Origin: Echria macrotheca
Lineage: Eukaryota; Ascomycota; Sordariomycetes; Sordariales; Schizotheciaceae
Direction: 5' to 3'
DNA length: 64,000 bases
NCBI GenBank assembly: GCA_030411725.1
Contig: MU839830.1
Location: forward strand, 1,116,001-1,180,000
This document shows positions 11,313-21,681 of this stretch, one piece after another. Position 1 is the stretch's first letter; each line of letters starts with the position of its first letter. The notes under the pieces were generated by a model, which was given only the letters and a program-made list of their open reading frames with translations, did no database searches and was not told the DNA's origin. The position numbers and the translations under genes are program-made.

Positions 11313-13989
11313 CTTGTAAACCCCACCATGCGACGTCGAGGGGTTGTTGGCGGGGAGGCGCTGGCGATAGCTGGTGATAAGATACGGATAGAGCACTGCG
11401 ACTTAATTGAGATGTTGCTTGCTACGAGTCCTCGAGGTCGAGCTGTTGGCTTTTTGCAAACCGTAGGCGCAAAGCTGAAAAGGCAGTGTTCCAGGGTCGA
11501 GAGTCATTGAACGGCGAGCTCCAAGCTCCTCTTCCAGGTGTAACAAGCGGTGTTTCGAAGGAGGTGGGTGGTTTGTGGTAAAGGTAGGTAAGGTCGGTCA
11601 TGGCAAAGAGTGGCTCAGCAGTGGGCGCAAGACAACGGAGCAACATGAATGGAGGGCGGGGGGAAGAAGGGGGGGGGACAGCAAGAGCAGCGGCAGCGAC
11701 AAGGAAGGCATGTACTTGGACCGTACCTCTCTCTCTCTGGTAGGGAGCCGACTCTCCATCTGGGCTCTGTTCGCTCAGAGAGGGAGGGGACCGAATGCAG
11801 CATTGTCGAGAACGGGAGCCGCCCTGTACAGGACCAGTGTGGTCAGAGATACCTTGGCCACCCCCTAACTGAGGTTGCCACACGGGTATACAGTCTCGGC
11901 GGATCTCAGATCCCACTGTGCAGAGACGAAAACCAAGGAGGGGGATGTCGTCAGGGGGAGGGGCAGGAGGTGCAGCATCAATTGCCGCCTCCCCTAAGAT
12001 CCGCTCAAGTTCCATGGCTCTGGCGAGCGGTAGAAACAAGCAGCTGAGAGCTTGACAGAGCAGCCAGCCTCCTGCCATGCGAACGGCTCATCTCAGGTGG
12101 CTCCAAGGTCTCAGGCGGACGCTGCTCTCCCACCGCCAGAGTAATGCTGAGACCTGGGCGAGACGACGCAGCCCCGAAGAGGCAAGAAGCTGAAGCTCCA
12201 GTGGTCAGCCAACCACGAGTTGATATCGGGATGTCCCCAGTTCTTTAACACACAGCAGCTTGTCGGCACAGGCACCATTGGCTCGAGCGGGCGGCCAGCC
12301 CGAGCAGTGATCCGCAGGACGGGAGATCTGGTGGGCGGACTCGAGGGCGCTGAATGACACGGATGGCGGCCGTCTTGACTCGATGCAGTGTCGGAATGGC
12401 AGGGAGCCGACGAGGCAGAGGTGTGGTGCCCTGTTCGAGGGTACACAAAGGAGCCCGAAGAATGCACAACGGGAGCTTCAGGGTAGCTTGGAAGAAAGCT
12501 TTGCGGCCCACTCGAGCTTCGCGTGTGGGGTGGACAGGGAGTTGTGAGTGGCCTTGGGCTGCCAAACGCCAATCGCCACCAGCTGGAGCTCTTCACATGC
12601 AGCACTGATAAGGATCTTGTGACCTGCCGCGAAGCAAAGCGACAGCTGCACGCATGGTCCTGTTTTCTTACCGGTGCTGATATTGTGCGCTCCAGCGACA
12701 GCCAAGGTCAGCTAGCCCGCTACAGTACAATCCCCCAATGGATGGGCAGCGGCACGACGCAGGCGACATTGTTCCCGCACTTTGTCGATGTCGACTGGAG
12801 CGAATTACCCCGCGTGCCCGCCAGACCACGGCCCAGGGACCCGGTGGTGGCGGCCAACCCTTGGCGGCTGCCGTCTACCTTACTATTTCTGTCTCGAGGT
12901 CCAGGCAGGCTGCCGAAGGCGGTGAGCGCCAAACAACACACAACCGGATGAAGCTGCCACGCTGCAGAGTCAGTCTGCATGTTGCGAGGCGACTTTGAAA
13001 TGTGTCTGTTTCATCGCAGATCCGTCCAATGGTCCAGGCCCCGCCTTCCACAGTGACCGCCACAGTTGCGAGATGCAGTGAAAGACTCGGCAGTGGACTG
13101 GTGGAGCCTGGCCCATCCGACCTTCCAGAAGCCAACGGCGTCGTCGACGTGGTGGTTAGTCTGGCTGGGCATTCATCGGTGTTGCCGATCGGCTCTTCGA
13201 CAATGCTCGCAAGGTCAAACAACGTAGTGAGTAGCTTCGTCGAGTCGATCAAACATAAACCGGATCGTCACCTCGAGATGGCACAGGCGACGAGCTTGGT
13301 GCTGGAAATAAACGAAACGAAACTCGGGTCCGACCCGCTCGACCACAGCATCTCGACCACTCAGCGTTTTCCGTCAGCTGCCCGCCAACGCGGATCCCAG
13401 TGGGATTCTGGGCGAACTGGAACGTGATACGACGTCCACTTGGCGTCGCAGACAAGCTACACTCAACACCGTTGACGTGCAGCTCGTGCTCGATCTGAAC
13501 TTTCACGCAGCTTGCGGTGTCGGGCGGCAAGTGCCGTCAGATGGTGCATCCGTGGCAGCTTTCAAGGGACGGGTAGGGCCGCGAACCAGTAGCTAACAAC
13601 TAGTTCTAGCTGCAAGCACTCAACTTATTCGAGGTCATCTGCAGGGGCTCGGAGAATGACGCCAATAGTCGGGACTGAAGAGGAAGAAAATACAACGTCG
13701 ACCCAATGACAGGTTGCACGCATCGGCCTCTCGCGAAAACCTTCCCGAATGCCAACATCACACAAGGACAAGACGTTTCAGTCTTTTGATCCAATGGAAA
13801 GCCCCCTCTCTCCCAATACCCAAAAGGCCAGCATGGTGCTGATCCCGTCCACGGAACGGCACGCGCTGGTCATTGACGCCACAAGTTGGGCGTTATGATT
13901 TCTTATTCTCTCTCTTGTGATTGCTGCGCCGGTTTGGAGCAGCTGTTTATTTACATGGCAGCCGGTATCCAGTGTCGGTATCAGGTGCT
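11313..13989. other. Divergent intergenic region, 2.7 kb
   Basis: Separates two divergently transcribed genes, so both promoters lie here. The sequence is low-complexity in places (G-rich at 11655-11690, CT repeat at 11729-11741). Several open frames of 80-218 codons occur on both strands, but all are Pro/Ser/Arg-rich, mutually overlapping, and without splice logic or domain-like segments; I treat them as non-coding. Confidence 0.5.
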
Positions 13990-15351
13990 ATGGCGTTGAC
14001 GATCAAGCATCTCAATGATGATGCCTCGTTCTTCCTTACGTTCGAGCCCCTGGTTCCTCACAACTATCGTGGCCCGCCTCCAAGTCCATTTTATATCCTT
14101 CTAGATCCATGGATAACAGGCCCCTCAACGACATTTCACCCTAAGCTATCGGTGGCTGTCCGCCGACGAAAGGCCTGCATCTCGTCGGCCCTCGAACTAC
14201 CGGAGCCCGACCTTGTGATCATATCGCAGGACAAGACCGACCATCTGAACGAGGCCACGCTACGCCAGCTTCCGCGGACCGGAACCAAGACGGTCATCTT
14301 AGCAGAACCAGCATCGGCGAGGATCATCCGCAGCTGGAAGCACTTTGACAAGGACAAGGTCATCACGATTCCCAAGTGGGAAGATCCCCGGATCACAGGA
14401 CGGCAAACGGTTGTCCGGATACCGGTCCCACCCATCCTGTCAGGCGGCCCAGGCGATCCGGGGGAGGTGACAGTTGCTTTTATCCCGCAGAAGCGCGACA
14501 TCTCCGGCCTCCACTCGGCCATTGGCATTACCTACCGGCCCCCGACAGTACCCCCTCCGTCTATCTACTACCATCCCGTTCCGGGCGGCATCATCACCCC
14601 CCCAGCGACGCCCAAGTCCCACGGCTCCCATCCCCATCTGCGGGTCACGTTCGCAAGTCCGTCCCCAGGAGGTCCCACCAGTCCGCCCACATCACCGACC
14701 TCCCTCCGCTCCGTCCGGTCCGCCGCAACCCTCTCAAGCCACCGCTCGATCCAATCCCAGACCCCGACGCCAGAACGCCCGCTCAGCGTCCTCTTCTCCC
14801 CGCACGGAATCGCCTACGCTGCCATCCAGATCTACGTCACGAGCCACCTCATCGCCGAAGCCGCCCTCCCGCTGACGGCACTGCTGCACTGCTTCGACGC
14901 CGTGTCGAATCCCTGGTGGCTCGGCGGGAATATTCTGCTCGGAGCGCCGGCTGGCGCCGAGACGGCGGGCAAGCTGGCGGCGAGGGCGTGGATTAGCGCG
15001 CATGATGGGGAGAAGGATGTCAGGGGCGTGTTTACGTCCCTGCTCAGGACGACGAGGTTCGGGAGGGAGGATGTGGTGAGGCGGTTGGGTGCGGGGAACA
15101 GTAGTTCTAGGTCGAAGGGGGGACAGGAGCGGACCGAGGTTTTGTGTCTTGGGATTGGGGAGGAGACGGTGCTCACTGGCGAGGGGGTGTGTGTACCACT
15201 GGCGCCGTGCGTTCCCGAGAGGAGGGATGGGGAGAGTTGGTTGGATCTGGATGGGGGTGATGAAGAACAGGGCGAGGGTGATGTAAGTCGAGGGGACGAA
15301 GGCGGGCCGGGTGGGTTTGCGAATCTGGGCGAGGTGCTGGGGCGGTGTTGA
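13990..15351 (+). CDS. Metallo-beta-lactamase-fold family protein (fungal), non-canonical metal site
   Basis: Single exon, 453 residues. I start at the ATG at 13990 (MALTIKHLNDDASFFLTFEP); the frame extends upstream only with a TTG. The opening resembles fungal beta-lactamase-superfamily proteins: FYILLDPWITGPS (strand with Asp), then PDLVIISQDKTDHLNEATL, where the metallo-hydrolase motif HxHxDH is expected. Only the last D-H of that motif is present here, the first two His being replaced by Gln and Lys. The middle (about 215-295) is Pro/Ser/Thr-rich and probably disordered; a conserved-looking block follows (LIAEAALPLTALLHCFDAV, then NPWWLGGNILLGAP). The C-terminal 50 residues are acidic and Gly-rich. 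Activity cannot be assumed. Divergent from the preceding gene and convergent with VPS26. Confidence 0.8.
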   Translation: MALTIKHLNDDASFFLTFEPLVPHNYRGPPPSPFYILLDPWITGPSTTFHPKLSVAVRRRKACISSALELPEPDLVIISQDKTDHLNEATLRQLPRTGTKTVILAEPASARIIRSWKHFDKDKVITIPKWEDPRITGRQTVVRIPVPPILSGGPGDPGEVTVAFIPQKRDISGLHSAIGITYRPPTVPPPSIYYHPVPGGIITPPATPKSHGSHPHLRVTFASPSPGGPTSPPTSPTSLRSVRSAATLSSHRSIQSQTPTPERPLSVLFSPHGIAYAAIQIYVTSHLIAEAALPLTALLHCFDAVSNPWWLGGNILLGAPAGAETAGKLAARAWISAHDGEKDVRGVFTSLLRTTRFGREDVVRRLGAGNSSSRSKGGQERTEVLCLGIGEETVLTGEGVCVPLAPCVPERRDGESWLDLDGGDEEQGEGDVSRGDEGGPGGFANLGEVLGRC

Positions 15352-15808
15352 TTCATTTTCGAGGACGCTGTGGGTTCTCTGCGATAGGAACTGGGATGGT
15401 AGTCATGTTGAGGCACCCAGACAAGGGTTGAAAGGCTTAAAAGGCGCCCAAAGGAGAGAGGAACACAAACAACACCCAAAAAAGGTTGAAGAAAGCAATT
15501 TTGTTGCGCTTTCCCCATTATATACAGTCCTCCACTATCCACTTAAAGCCATCCACTGTTCACCTACAGCCCTCCACTTTCCACCTGATGCCTTTCTGTC
15601 CCTTGCAATCCATCGCTGTCTTCCAGTCCATCCCTGATTCCGATGCCATCACCTCCTGAGCCCGCCATTCCCGTCTTTATCCTTCTCTCCTTTCGTTGGC
15701 CCTCGACTTCCTCCAAGGACTCGCTGTTGCGTTACATCCGACCAAAATAATAATCGCTGCTGGGTTTCCCGTTCCGAATAACAAATACATCGCTGATAAA
15801 AACACTTC
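15352..15808. other. Convergent 3' flanks
   Basis: 457 bp between the stop codons of two convergent genes; contains both 3' UTRs. A short imperfect repeat of the type TCCACT-TT/CCACT-GTTCACC occurs around 15530-15585. No exon seen. Confidence 0.5.
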
Positions 15809-16864
15809 CTACGCTGGTACGGCCGCAATCTTGCTCTCTGGCGGTGGTGGCAGGCCGTCGGGGCCGTTCGCCAGTTCGGGGGCTTGTCGGTAGAGGATGA
15901 TCTCCGACTGCTTGAAGTATCTCCTTGCGTCTGCGTCGCTGTCAGATATGTCCGACGAAAAAAAGGGAGAGGACAAGACTCACCCTCGTCAATCAGGACC
16001 AAACTAAGGTAGTATCTTGTCGAAAACTTCTTGTTCACGTCTCGGAAGGTGGGCGTCAGGTCGAAGCCGCCGAGGAACAAACGGATGGGTATTGTCTCGC
16101 CTCGGGATGGGGACCCGTCCATGATCTGCCCTGAATTAGTCACCACACAAGCCATCAAGGCCGAAGACACTCACCTCAAAGCGCACCAACGTCTCGCTCT
16201 CGTTGTACTGGTTCGGGGCGGCGCCCGTGGTCTCGCGTCGGATGATGCTCAGCTCCATATGCTTGATCTTGAGCCGGACCAGGAGAAAATAAATGCGGCC
16301 GACAATCACGTCCTTGAGGTGGTACTTGCTCTTGCTGTACTCAAACTCTATGTGAAGACAATCCTCGATACCGACGTCCATCTTGATGCTGCTGTTCATC
16401 TCGGGCGGGATGCGGTACGAGTACACCCAGATGTCCTTCTCGCGGATCACGTCGGCCATGCGGCGCGAGACCGTGACGCGCACAAAGTAGCGGAGCTTGA
16501 CGTTGATGCCGTTGTACGACTCGTACTGCTTCTCGACGTTCTTGAAGTTGAAGTCGAACGTCTGCGGGTGCTGCAGCTCGCCGGGCGCCGCCAGCTCCTG
16601 CACGAGCGACAGGAACTCGTAGTGGTTGCCGCGGTCGAAGAACATCTCGATGGTGCCGATGAACTGCACCTTGATGCCCGTGTGCTCGAGCCGTTTGCCG
16701 TCCTTAGGGCGCACCGTCACCGCACCTTTTACCGACTCGCCGTCCATGTAGAGGGGGGCCTTCTCTCGTCGGTTCTTGTCCAGCTTGACGTCGACCATGG
16801 ACCGCTCGTCGGCGTCTTCGAGCACGATGTCGATGTCGACCGGTGTCGCGAAAAAGTACGACAT
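15809..16864 (-). CDS. vps26: Retromer subunit VPS26
   Basis: Arrestin-fold subunit of the retromer cargo-selective core, acting at endosomes in endosome-to-Golgi retrieval. Exons 16864-16175, 16125-15984 and 15930-15809; introns of 49 and 53 bp with GTGAGT donors and CAG acceptors. The joins are RFE-IMDGSPS (phase 0) and LIDE-D-ARRYFKQSE (phase 1). The product is 317 residues, normal for a fungal VPS26. Recognisable blocks: MSYFFATPVDIDIVL, the segment HTGIKVQFIGTIEMFFDRG, RMADVIREKDIWVYSYR, and the conserved IPIRLFLGGFDLTPTFRDVNKKFS near the end. The start at 16864 is the family start; the open frame continues upstream in the leader. A TATAAAA lies 272 bp upstream on the same strand. Confidence 0.95.
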
Positions 16865-18014
16865 CGTGGCGGGATCTCGGCTGTCGTCTTCTGGGTTCTC
16901 GGGGGGCGGTCGTATGTCTCGGAGGGTGTTTGGGGTCCGTGGTTTGAAGTAACAAAGTTCGTTCGGGTGGGGGTTGGACTTGATGGTTCGAAGACTTGGG
17001 TTGGATGCGCGGCAATGTGGTGTATCTGGTATCGTCAAGCTCGAAGACTTTGTTGTCCGCGTGAGAGCAATCGGTCGACGAGGCGAGACGGGGTGCGATA
17101 TTACGAATTAAGCAGGTTGGCGGGACGGTTGGGAGTTTTATATGGAGTTGACGCGGCCGGGGGACCTGCACTCAGCAATCGGTGATGCGCCGTCGGTCGC
17201 GGCGTGGAGCTGCAGCAGGGTGGGGCGCCGAGTGGGCCGGGACCAATGGAGGCGCGGGGCCTGTTCAAGGTGACGGGACGGTCCTCACCACACCGAACCT
17301 CAAAAGCAGCTTGAAGGAGGCTTGCATGTGAAACTCACAAGTTCAACATGGACATTGATGGTCTGAGGGCCGTCGATGACCCTGACAGCCCAATTGAGCA
17401 TCATTTCCGTTTGTAACTCTTTTGGCGGCTGAATGGTAACCATCATGACTCTCCGGTCCTCTGGAGACAGGATCCTAGGATCCAGTGCAAACTATCTTCA
17501 AGGAACTTGCAAACATAATGAATGCATTACCTTAGGGGCATGTGGTTTACGCAACAGATAGAGCTTGTGAAGGCGGAGGTCAGATGAGCATGTGGCCGGG
17601 CAACCAGAGGTGAACATGGAAAAGTAGATTGACGGCCCTTTTGCCTTGGCCGACTATCTTTAACATGAAAAGCTTCTTCAACCATCGTACTTGCCCGTTG
17701 TGGTGTTTGCTGGGCCGGAGCTCAAAGTTCCAAGACGAGTGCAAGTTGATGTCGGAGCGAGGCTGTGGTGGCTGGATCAAGGTGCAGCACAGACCAGCCG
17801 CAACCACCCCCACCTTACCCACGAACCAATCAGTGCGGGTCTTCCCCTCTGCCCTAAGCGACTTTGCCAGTCGCAGGCGGCCGGCACACACAACTCGAAT
17901 TAATCCGGGGCCCAAATTCGACTGGGACTTTTTTTCGGGCCATTACACCACCACATCTCCAGTCCACCGTCGACGACCCGAACCGACTCCTCGACAACCC
18001 CTCGATCCGCCACG
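16865..18014. other. Divergent VPS26/RPL9 intergenic region
   Basis: 1,150 bp with the promoters of VPS26 (-) and RPL9 (+). A possible very small two-exon minus-strand gene (17617-17531, 17458-17300, 81 codons) is discussed in the findings; I do not list it as a gene. The 100 bp before the RPL9 ATG are C-rich and purine-poor, as usual for strongly expressed fungal ribosomal genes. Confidence 0.5.
17136..17142 (-). promoter_or_regulatory. TATA-box-like element upstream of VPS26
   Basis: The minus strand reads TATAAAA here, 272 bp before the VPS26 start codon and orientated towards it. The position is compatible with a core promoter and a long leader. Sequence match only. Confidence 0.35.
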
Positions 18015-18913
18015 ATGCGTTACATTCACAGCGAGGAGACCCTCGAGGTCCCGGAGAACGGTACGTGTTTTGTCCCAATTGCAATTTCGTGCAACCTCCA
18101 GAACGATGAGCCCGACGGCGACGGCGACGAGACATCAACATGGACGAATGTTGCGAAGAGGGCGATGATGGAATGCGGGGTTCTCGTTGGCTGGAATACT
18201 GTCGCTCTGGAAGAAATTGCGACCTCAGGAGGAAAAGATATACTAACAATGTGTCCCGCACCACAGTCAAGGTCTCCATCAAGTCGAGACAGGTCACGGT
18301 TGAGGGGCCCCGGGGCAAGCTCACGAAGGACCTGAGCCATCTCGCCGTCAACTTCTCCGTCCCTAAGAAGGGTGTCATCGGCATCGAGATCCACCACGGC
18401 AACCGCAAGAACGTGGCCACCCTCCGCACCGTCCGCACGCTCATCAACAACCTGATCATCGGTGTCACCAAGGGATTCAAGTACAAGATGCGCTACGTCT
18501 ATGCCCATTTCCCTATCAACGTGAACGTCGACAAGAACAAGGAGACTGGTCTGTTTGAGGTTGAGATCCGGTAGGTGCAGTCGGAAGGGAAACAAGATGG
18601 AGGGGCAAGGACTGATATTTGGGCGTGTCCAGAAACTTCATTGGCGAGAAGATTGTCCGGAACGTGATCATGCAGCCCGGAGTCGATGTCGAGATCTCCA
18701 AGGCGCAAAAGGACGAGCTCATCCTGTCCGGCAACTCGCTCGAGAACGTGTCCCAAAGCGCGGCCGACATCCAGCAGATCTGCAGAGTGCGGAACAAGGA
18801 TATCCGAAAGGTTTGTTTTCGTGGGACAGGCAGAGAGGCAAGGGTGGCTAACAGCAGAACAGTTCCTTGACGGTCTCTACGTTTCCGAGAAGGGCAACAT
18901 TGTGGAGGAGTAG
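18015..18913 (+). CDS. rpl9: 60S ribosomal protein L9 (uL6)
   Basis: Large-subunit ribosomal protein uL6. Four exons: 18015-18060, 18267-18570, 18633-18810, 18863-18913; introns of 206, 62 and 52 bp. The product is 192 residues, the normal length (yeast L9 is 191). Intron 1 has donor GTACGT and a perfect TACTAAC branch about 20 nt before CAG. The start MRYIHSEETLEVPEN continues after intron 1 with VKVSIKSRQVTVEGPRGKLT, and the protein closes with FLDGLYVSEKGNIVEE. The long first intron near the ATG and the C-rich leader are typical of fungal ribosomal-protein genes and usually matter for expression. Confidence 0.97.
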
Positions 18914-20438
18914 TGATTTGACATGGGGGCCGCGGGTTTATTTGTGCTTTATGGGTCTTACCGGAGTGGCAAGGGGTCATGGGCATTTGCATGTTTTGTA
19001 GCGGGAAAAAACGCTACAGCAAAATGGGCAACCTTTTGATGAACCACGCCTCTGGTGCGCCGAATAGCACCGTGTTCAGCTGTTGTCTGTGAGGTGCGGT
19101 GAACGTGGGTCGGGCGATATTGGGGATGAAGTGCCTGCGATACCCGTGGAAGCCATAACATAATCCAGTCGTCTTGACGCTATCCGCGTTTCGCGCTCGG
19201 TCGTACAGCGGGATTTACCAGCCAGCCTTGGAAGAACTATTGTTGATCACGTCAGCCTGGAATTGCATGTTTGAGGGGGGAGGTACTCATATTGAGCAGA
19301 TCCAGGAGCGTGGTTGATATGACAGAGCCCGCCGGGTGTTCTGTGTTCTGTCATTCCCAGATCAAAGCCGTCACCGATCACCGATCAAAGTTGCCGGGTC
19401 TTGTCTTCAGAGTTCACGGGGATAATCTGAGCGCACCGTGATATAAACTAATCGGACCTGATCTAGGTCTAGGAAACCATGTCCGGCCCGTCTCTGATAT
19501 GATACTAAGCTTGTATGTATCGATGTTGTTGCGAGATTTCAAGAAGTTAGGTCACGGGAAAGGGAAAGGGGGCAGACATTTCCATTCTAGGAACTACGGT
19601 TTACAGAAATGGGAACCACATAGATCTGTGATCTGAACCTGACCTGGCCAGTAAATAAGTCTACAGCTTTGGCGACGCCCCAATAGAGAGAGATACTGTG
19701 AGCATAGCGTCTTTGAGTCTAAAATAGCACGCTGTGATATGACATCTGAAGCGGTGATACAGAGTAAGTAAGTGGTTGGTAAGATATGTCTGTAAGAAGC
19801 AACCAAGTGTGATTAAACACATTATCTAGGAATCAGTGGAGCAATAACGGTATCATCGATGTTTTATTCATCAGTCCTTTACGGAATACTTGCAGTCATC
19901 TTCGCAAGCAATCTATCCTCTTGGCAACCGAACACATCCCGAAACCTCGCACAATAACCAAACTGAGGAACACTCATGCATAATTCCAATTCGCTTCCAT
20001 TCTCATTTCCATTTCTCTTAAACCATATTCCCATCCTCATTCTTCATTCCCATCTCCCCATCCGTTTCGTTGCCCGGATCCAGAGTCTTAAATCCCCAGA
20101 TCCAGACACATGCAACCCATCATTCCCCCCCCTCCAAGTCCAGATGAAAAAACAGGTGTACAAGAAGCGTATCCGCATTAAACCGTGCAACTTTCATCTG
20201 ATCTGAGAAGAAACAAAAAACGCCAACCATGAATGGGGGAAATGTCGTTCTATCTACAAGTGTGCTTGAATCGAAAAGCTCAAAATGCCGCTGTCGCTGA
20301 TCTGATGGGATATCATCGCAAAGCTAAGCAGTCGTGGCGTGAACGGACGCAATCGCAACATATACACAGTTTTGTCGTCGTAAGTCGTTAGCTGGGCAAT
20401 CTAAGGCGTGCAACGTGCCCCGGACACTGAGATTACGG
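18914..20438. other. Convergent intergenic region, 1.5 kb
   Basis: Lies between the RPL9 stop and the stop of the minus-strand membrane glycoprotein. It contains A/T-richer blocks (19590-19870 and 19970-20060) without open frames of note. No tRNA, snRNA or transposon could be recognised. Probably 3' UTRs and spacer. Confidence 0.5.
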
Positions 20439-20455
20439 TCACCTAGGTGGTGACC
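20437..20455. repeat. Inverted repeat over a stop codon
   Basis: Arms GGTCACC (20437-20443) and GGTGACC (20449-20455) with a 5-nt loop, overlapping the TGA (20439-20441) of the membrane-glycoprotein gene; the core CACCTAGGTG is a perfect 10-bp palindrome. It could fold in the RNA at the end of the reading frame. The Arg/Ser/Pro-coding sequence here is itself repetitive, which may explain it. Confidence 0.4.
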
Positions 20456-21681
20456 TGGGTGACCTCGGCGGCGAGCCTCGCGAGACTCGTGACACGCGCG
20501 TCGTTCGGGTCACCCTACTCGTCCGGCTGCCGGGTCCGCTACGGTGTGAGCGCCTCGTTCGTCGATCGCTACTCAGCGAACCTGTGGAACTATTAATAAC
20601 CTGGATGCAGCTAGTGGAGGGCGGAAAAAAACTTACTTGGGCTATCAGCCGTATATGACGAGGACCAGTAGCTGCTGCTGACATCACTCCTGGCCCTGTT
20701 CGAACCCTTCTTCTTCTTATCCTTCTTCAACCCAAGCAACAGCCACAAGGTGCCGAGCGCAGCGCCCAGACCCAGCAAGCCCTTGCCACTGCTCTTCTCC
20801 TTGCGAGACGCAACAGTGCTCGGTCGACCGCCACCGCCATACCACGATCCGTGATTGTGTCTTCGTGAATGGCGAGACGAGCTGCGTCGCTCCTCCTCAA
20901 TGATGATCTCCTTCTCTCGCTTCTTTCCAATCCCCAGAATGGCCAGCAGACCGTGCCAGAGACCGCGAACGATGCAGCAGAAGCAGAGCAGAATGAGCAG
21001 CACAATACCGGCAAGCGTGCCGATGACGATACCCGCGATGGCGCCTGGACTGAGGCCACCACCAGCAGTTCCGCCTCCGCCGGGTGTCACGCCGCCTGAG
21101 GTGGTTGTCGCCTCAGCAGCAGTACCAGTCGTCGTCGGCACCACCGTGCCACCGCTAGTCACACGGTAAGGCGGGACGAAAGGCGTCGTCACCGGACCAC
21201 CACTGCTGACGCCCGGGTTGAGTCCTTGACTCGCTGGACCTCCATTTCCAGCCACGCACTGACCAGCAAATGCGCAGTACTGCCAACTGGCACAGCAGAT
21301 GCTGCCACATGCTTTTTGACCCGAGTCTTTAGGCGGAATACAGTTGCCCGAGTTTGTCGTGGCGGCCGGGAAGTACGAGGTCATGGTGCTCGTGAATGTG
21401 CCGGTCGAGGTCCATGTCGTCGTGTAGAAAGCCACTCCGCCTCCGGCGGCAGCGGTGCATCCGGCAATCCCGTTGGACGTATAGCAGACCGAGCCGGCCG
21501 AGCAACAGTACATGTTGTTGTAGCCGCAGTAGTTGTCGCATTGTCGCGGCATCAGATAACCATAGCCGTATTCGTGCAGGTTGTCCTTGGGGTAGGGGAC
21601 CGCAGCGACATTTTGTGTTGAAAATATGAGCGCAATGCCGAGCGCCGAGAGAAGACTCGGCTGTGATTGTCGACTCCTCAT
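20439..21681 (-). CDS. Cys-rich single-pass membrane glycoprotein with basic Ser/Arg tail, function unknown
   Basis: Exon 1 is 21681-20637 and exon 2 is 20581-20439; the 55-bp intron (GTAAGT donor, CAG acceptor) joins ADSP-S-SLSSDRRTRR in phase 1. The product is 395 residues. It has a signal peptide (about 1-27, SLLSALGIALIFSTQNVAA); a Cys-rich ectodomain with two clusters (CDNYCGYNNMYCCSAGSVC and CGSICCASWQYCAFAGQC) that recall small carbohydrate-binding or WSC-like folds; a Thr/Gly-rich mucin-like linker; a membrane segment (SPGAIAGIVIGTLAGIVLLI followed by LLCFCC); and a basic cytosolic tail with a KKREKEIIIEEERR motif and a second hydrophobic stretch (GLLGLGAALGTLWLLLGL). The C-terminal 45 residues are nearly all Arg, Ser, Thr and Pro. 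Topology suggests a cell-surface sensor or wall-linked protein; that is inference. Confidence 0.85.

Noticed and set aside
11422..12078. Minus-strand open frame of 218 codons upstream of the C2H2/RING-like gene
   Set aside because: Low-complexity Pro/Ser/Arg composition, no domain-like segment, and it lies in the leader/promoter of the real gene. Overlapping frames on the other strand are equally long.
14832..15542. Minus-strand frame of 236 codons over the metallo-beta-lactamase-like gene
   Set aside because: Antisense to a well-supported coding sequence; Ser/Pro-rich mirror translation.
16031..17185. Open frame of 384 codons on the plus strand
   Set aside because: It is antisense to the three VPS26 exons and runs through both VPS26 introns. 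Its Asp/His/Val/Leu-rich composition is the mirror of VPS26 codons.
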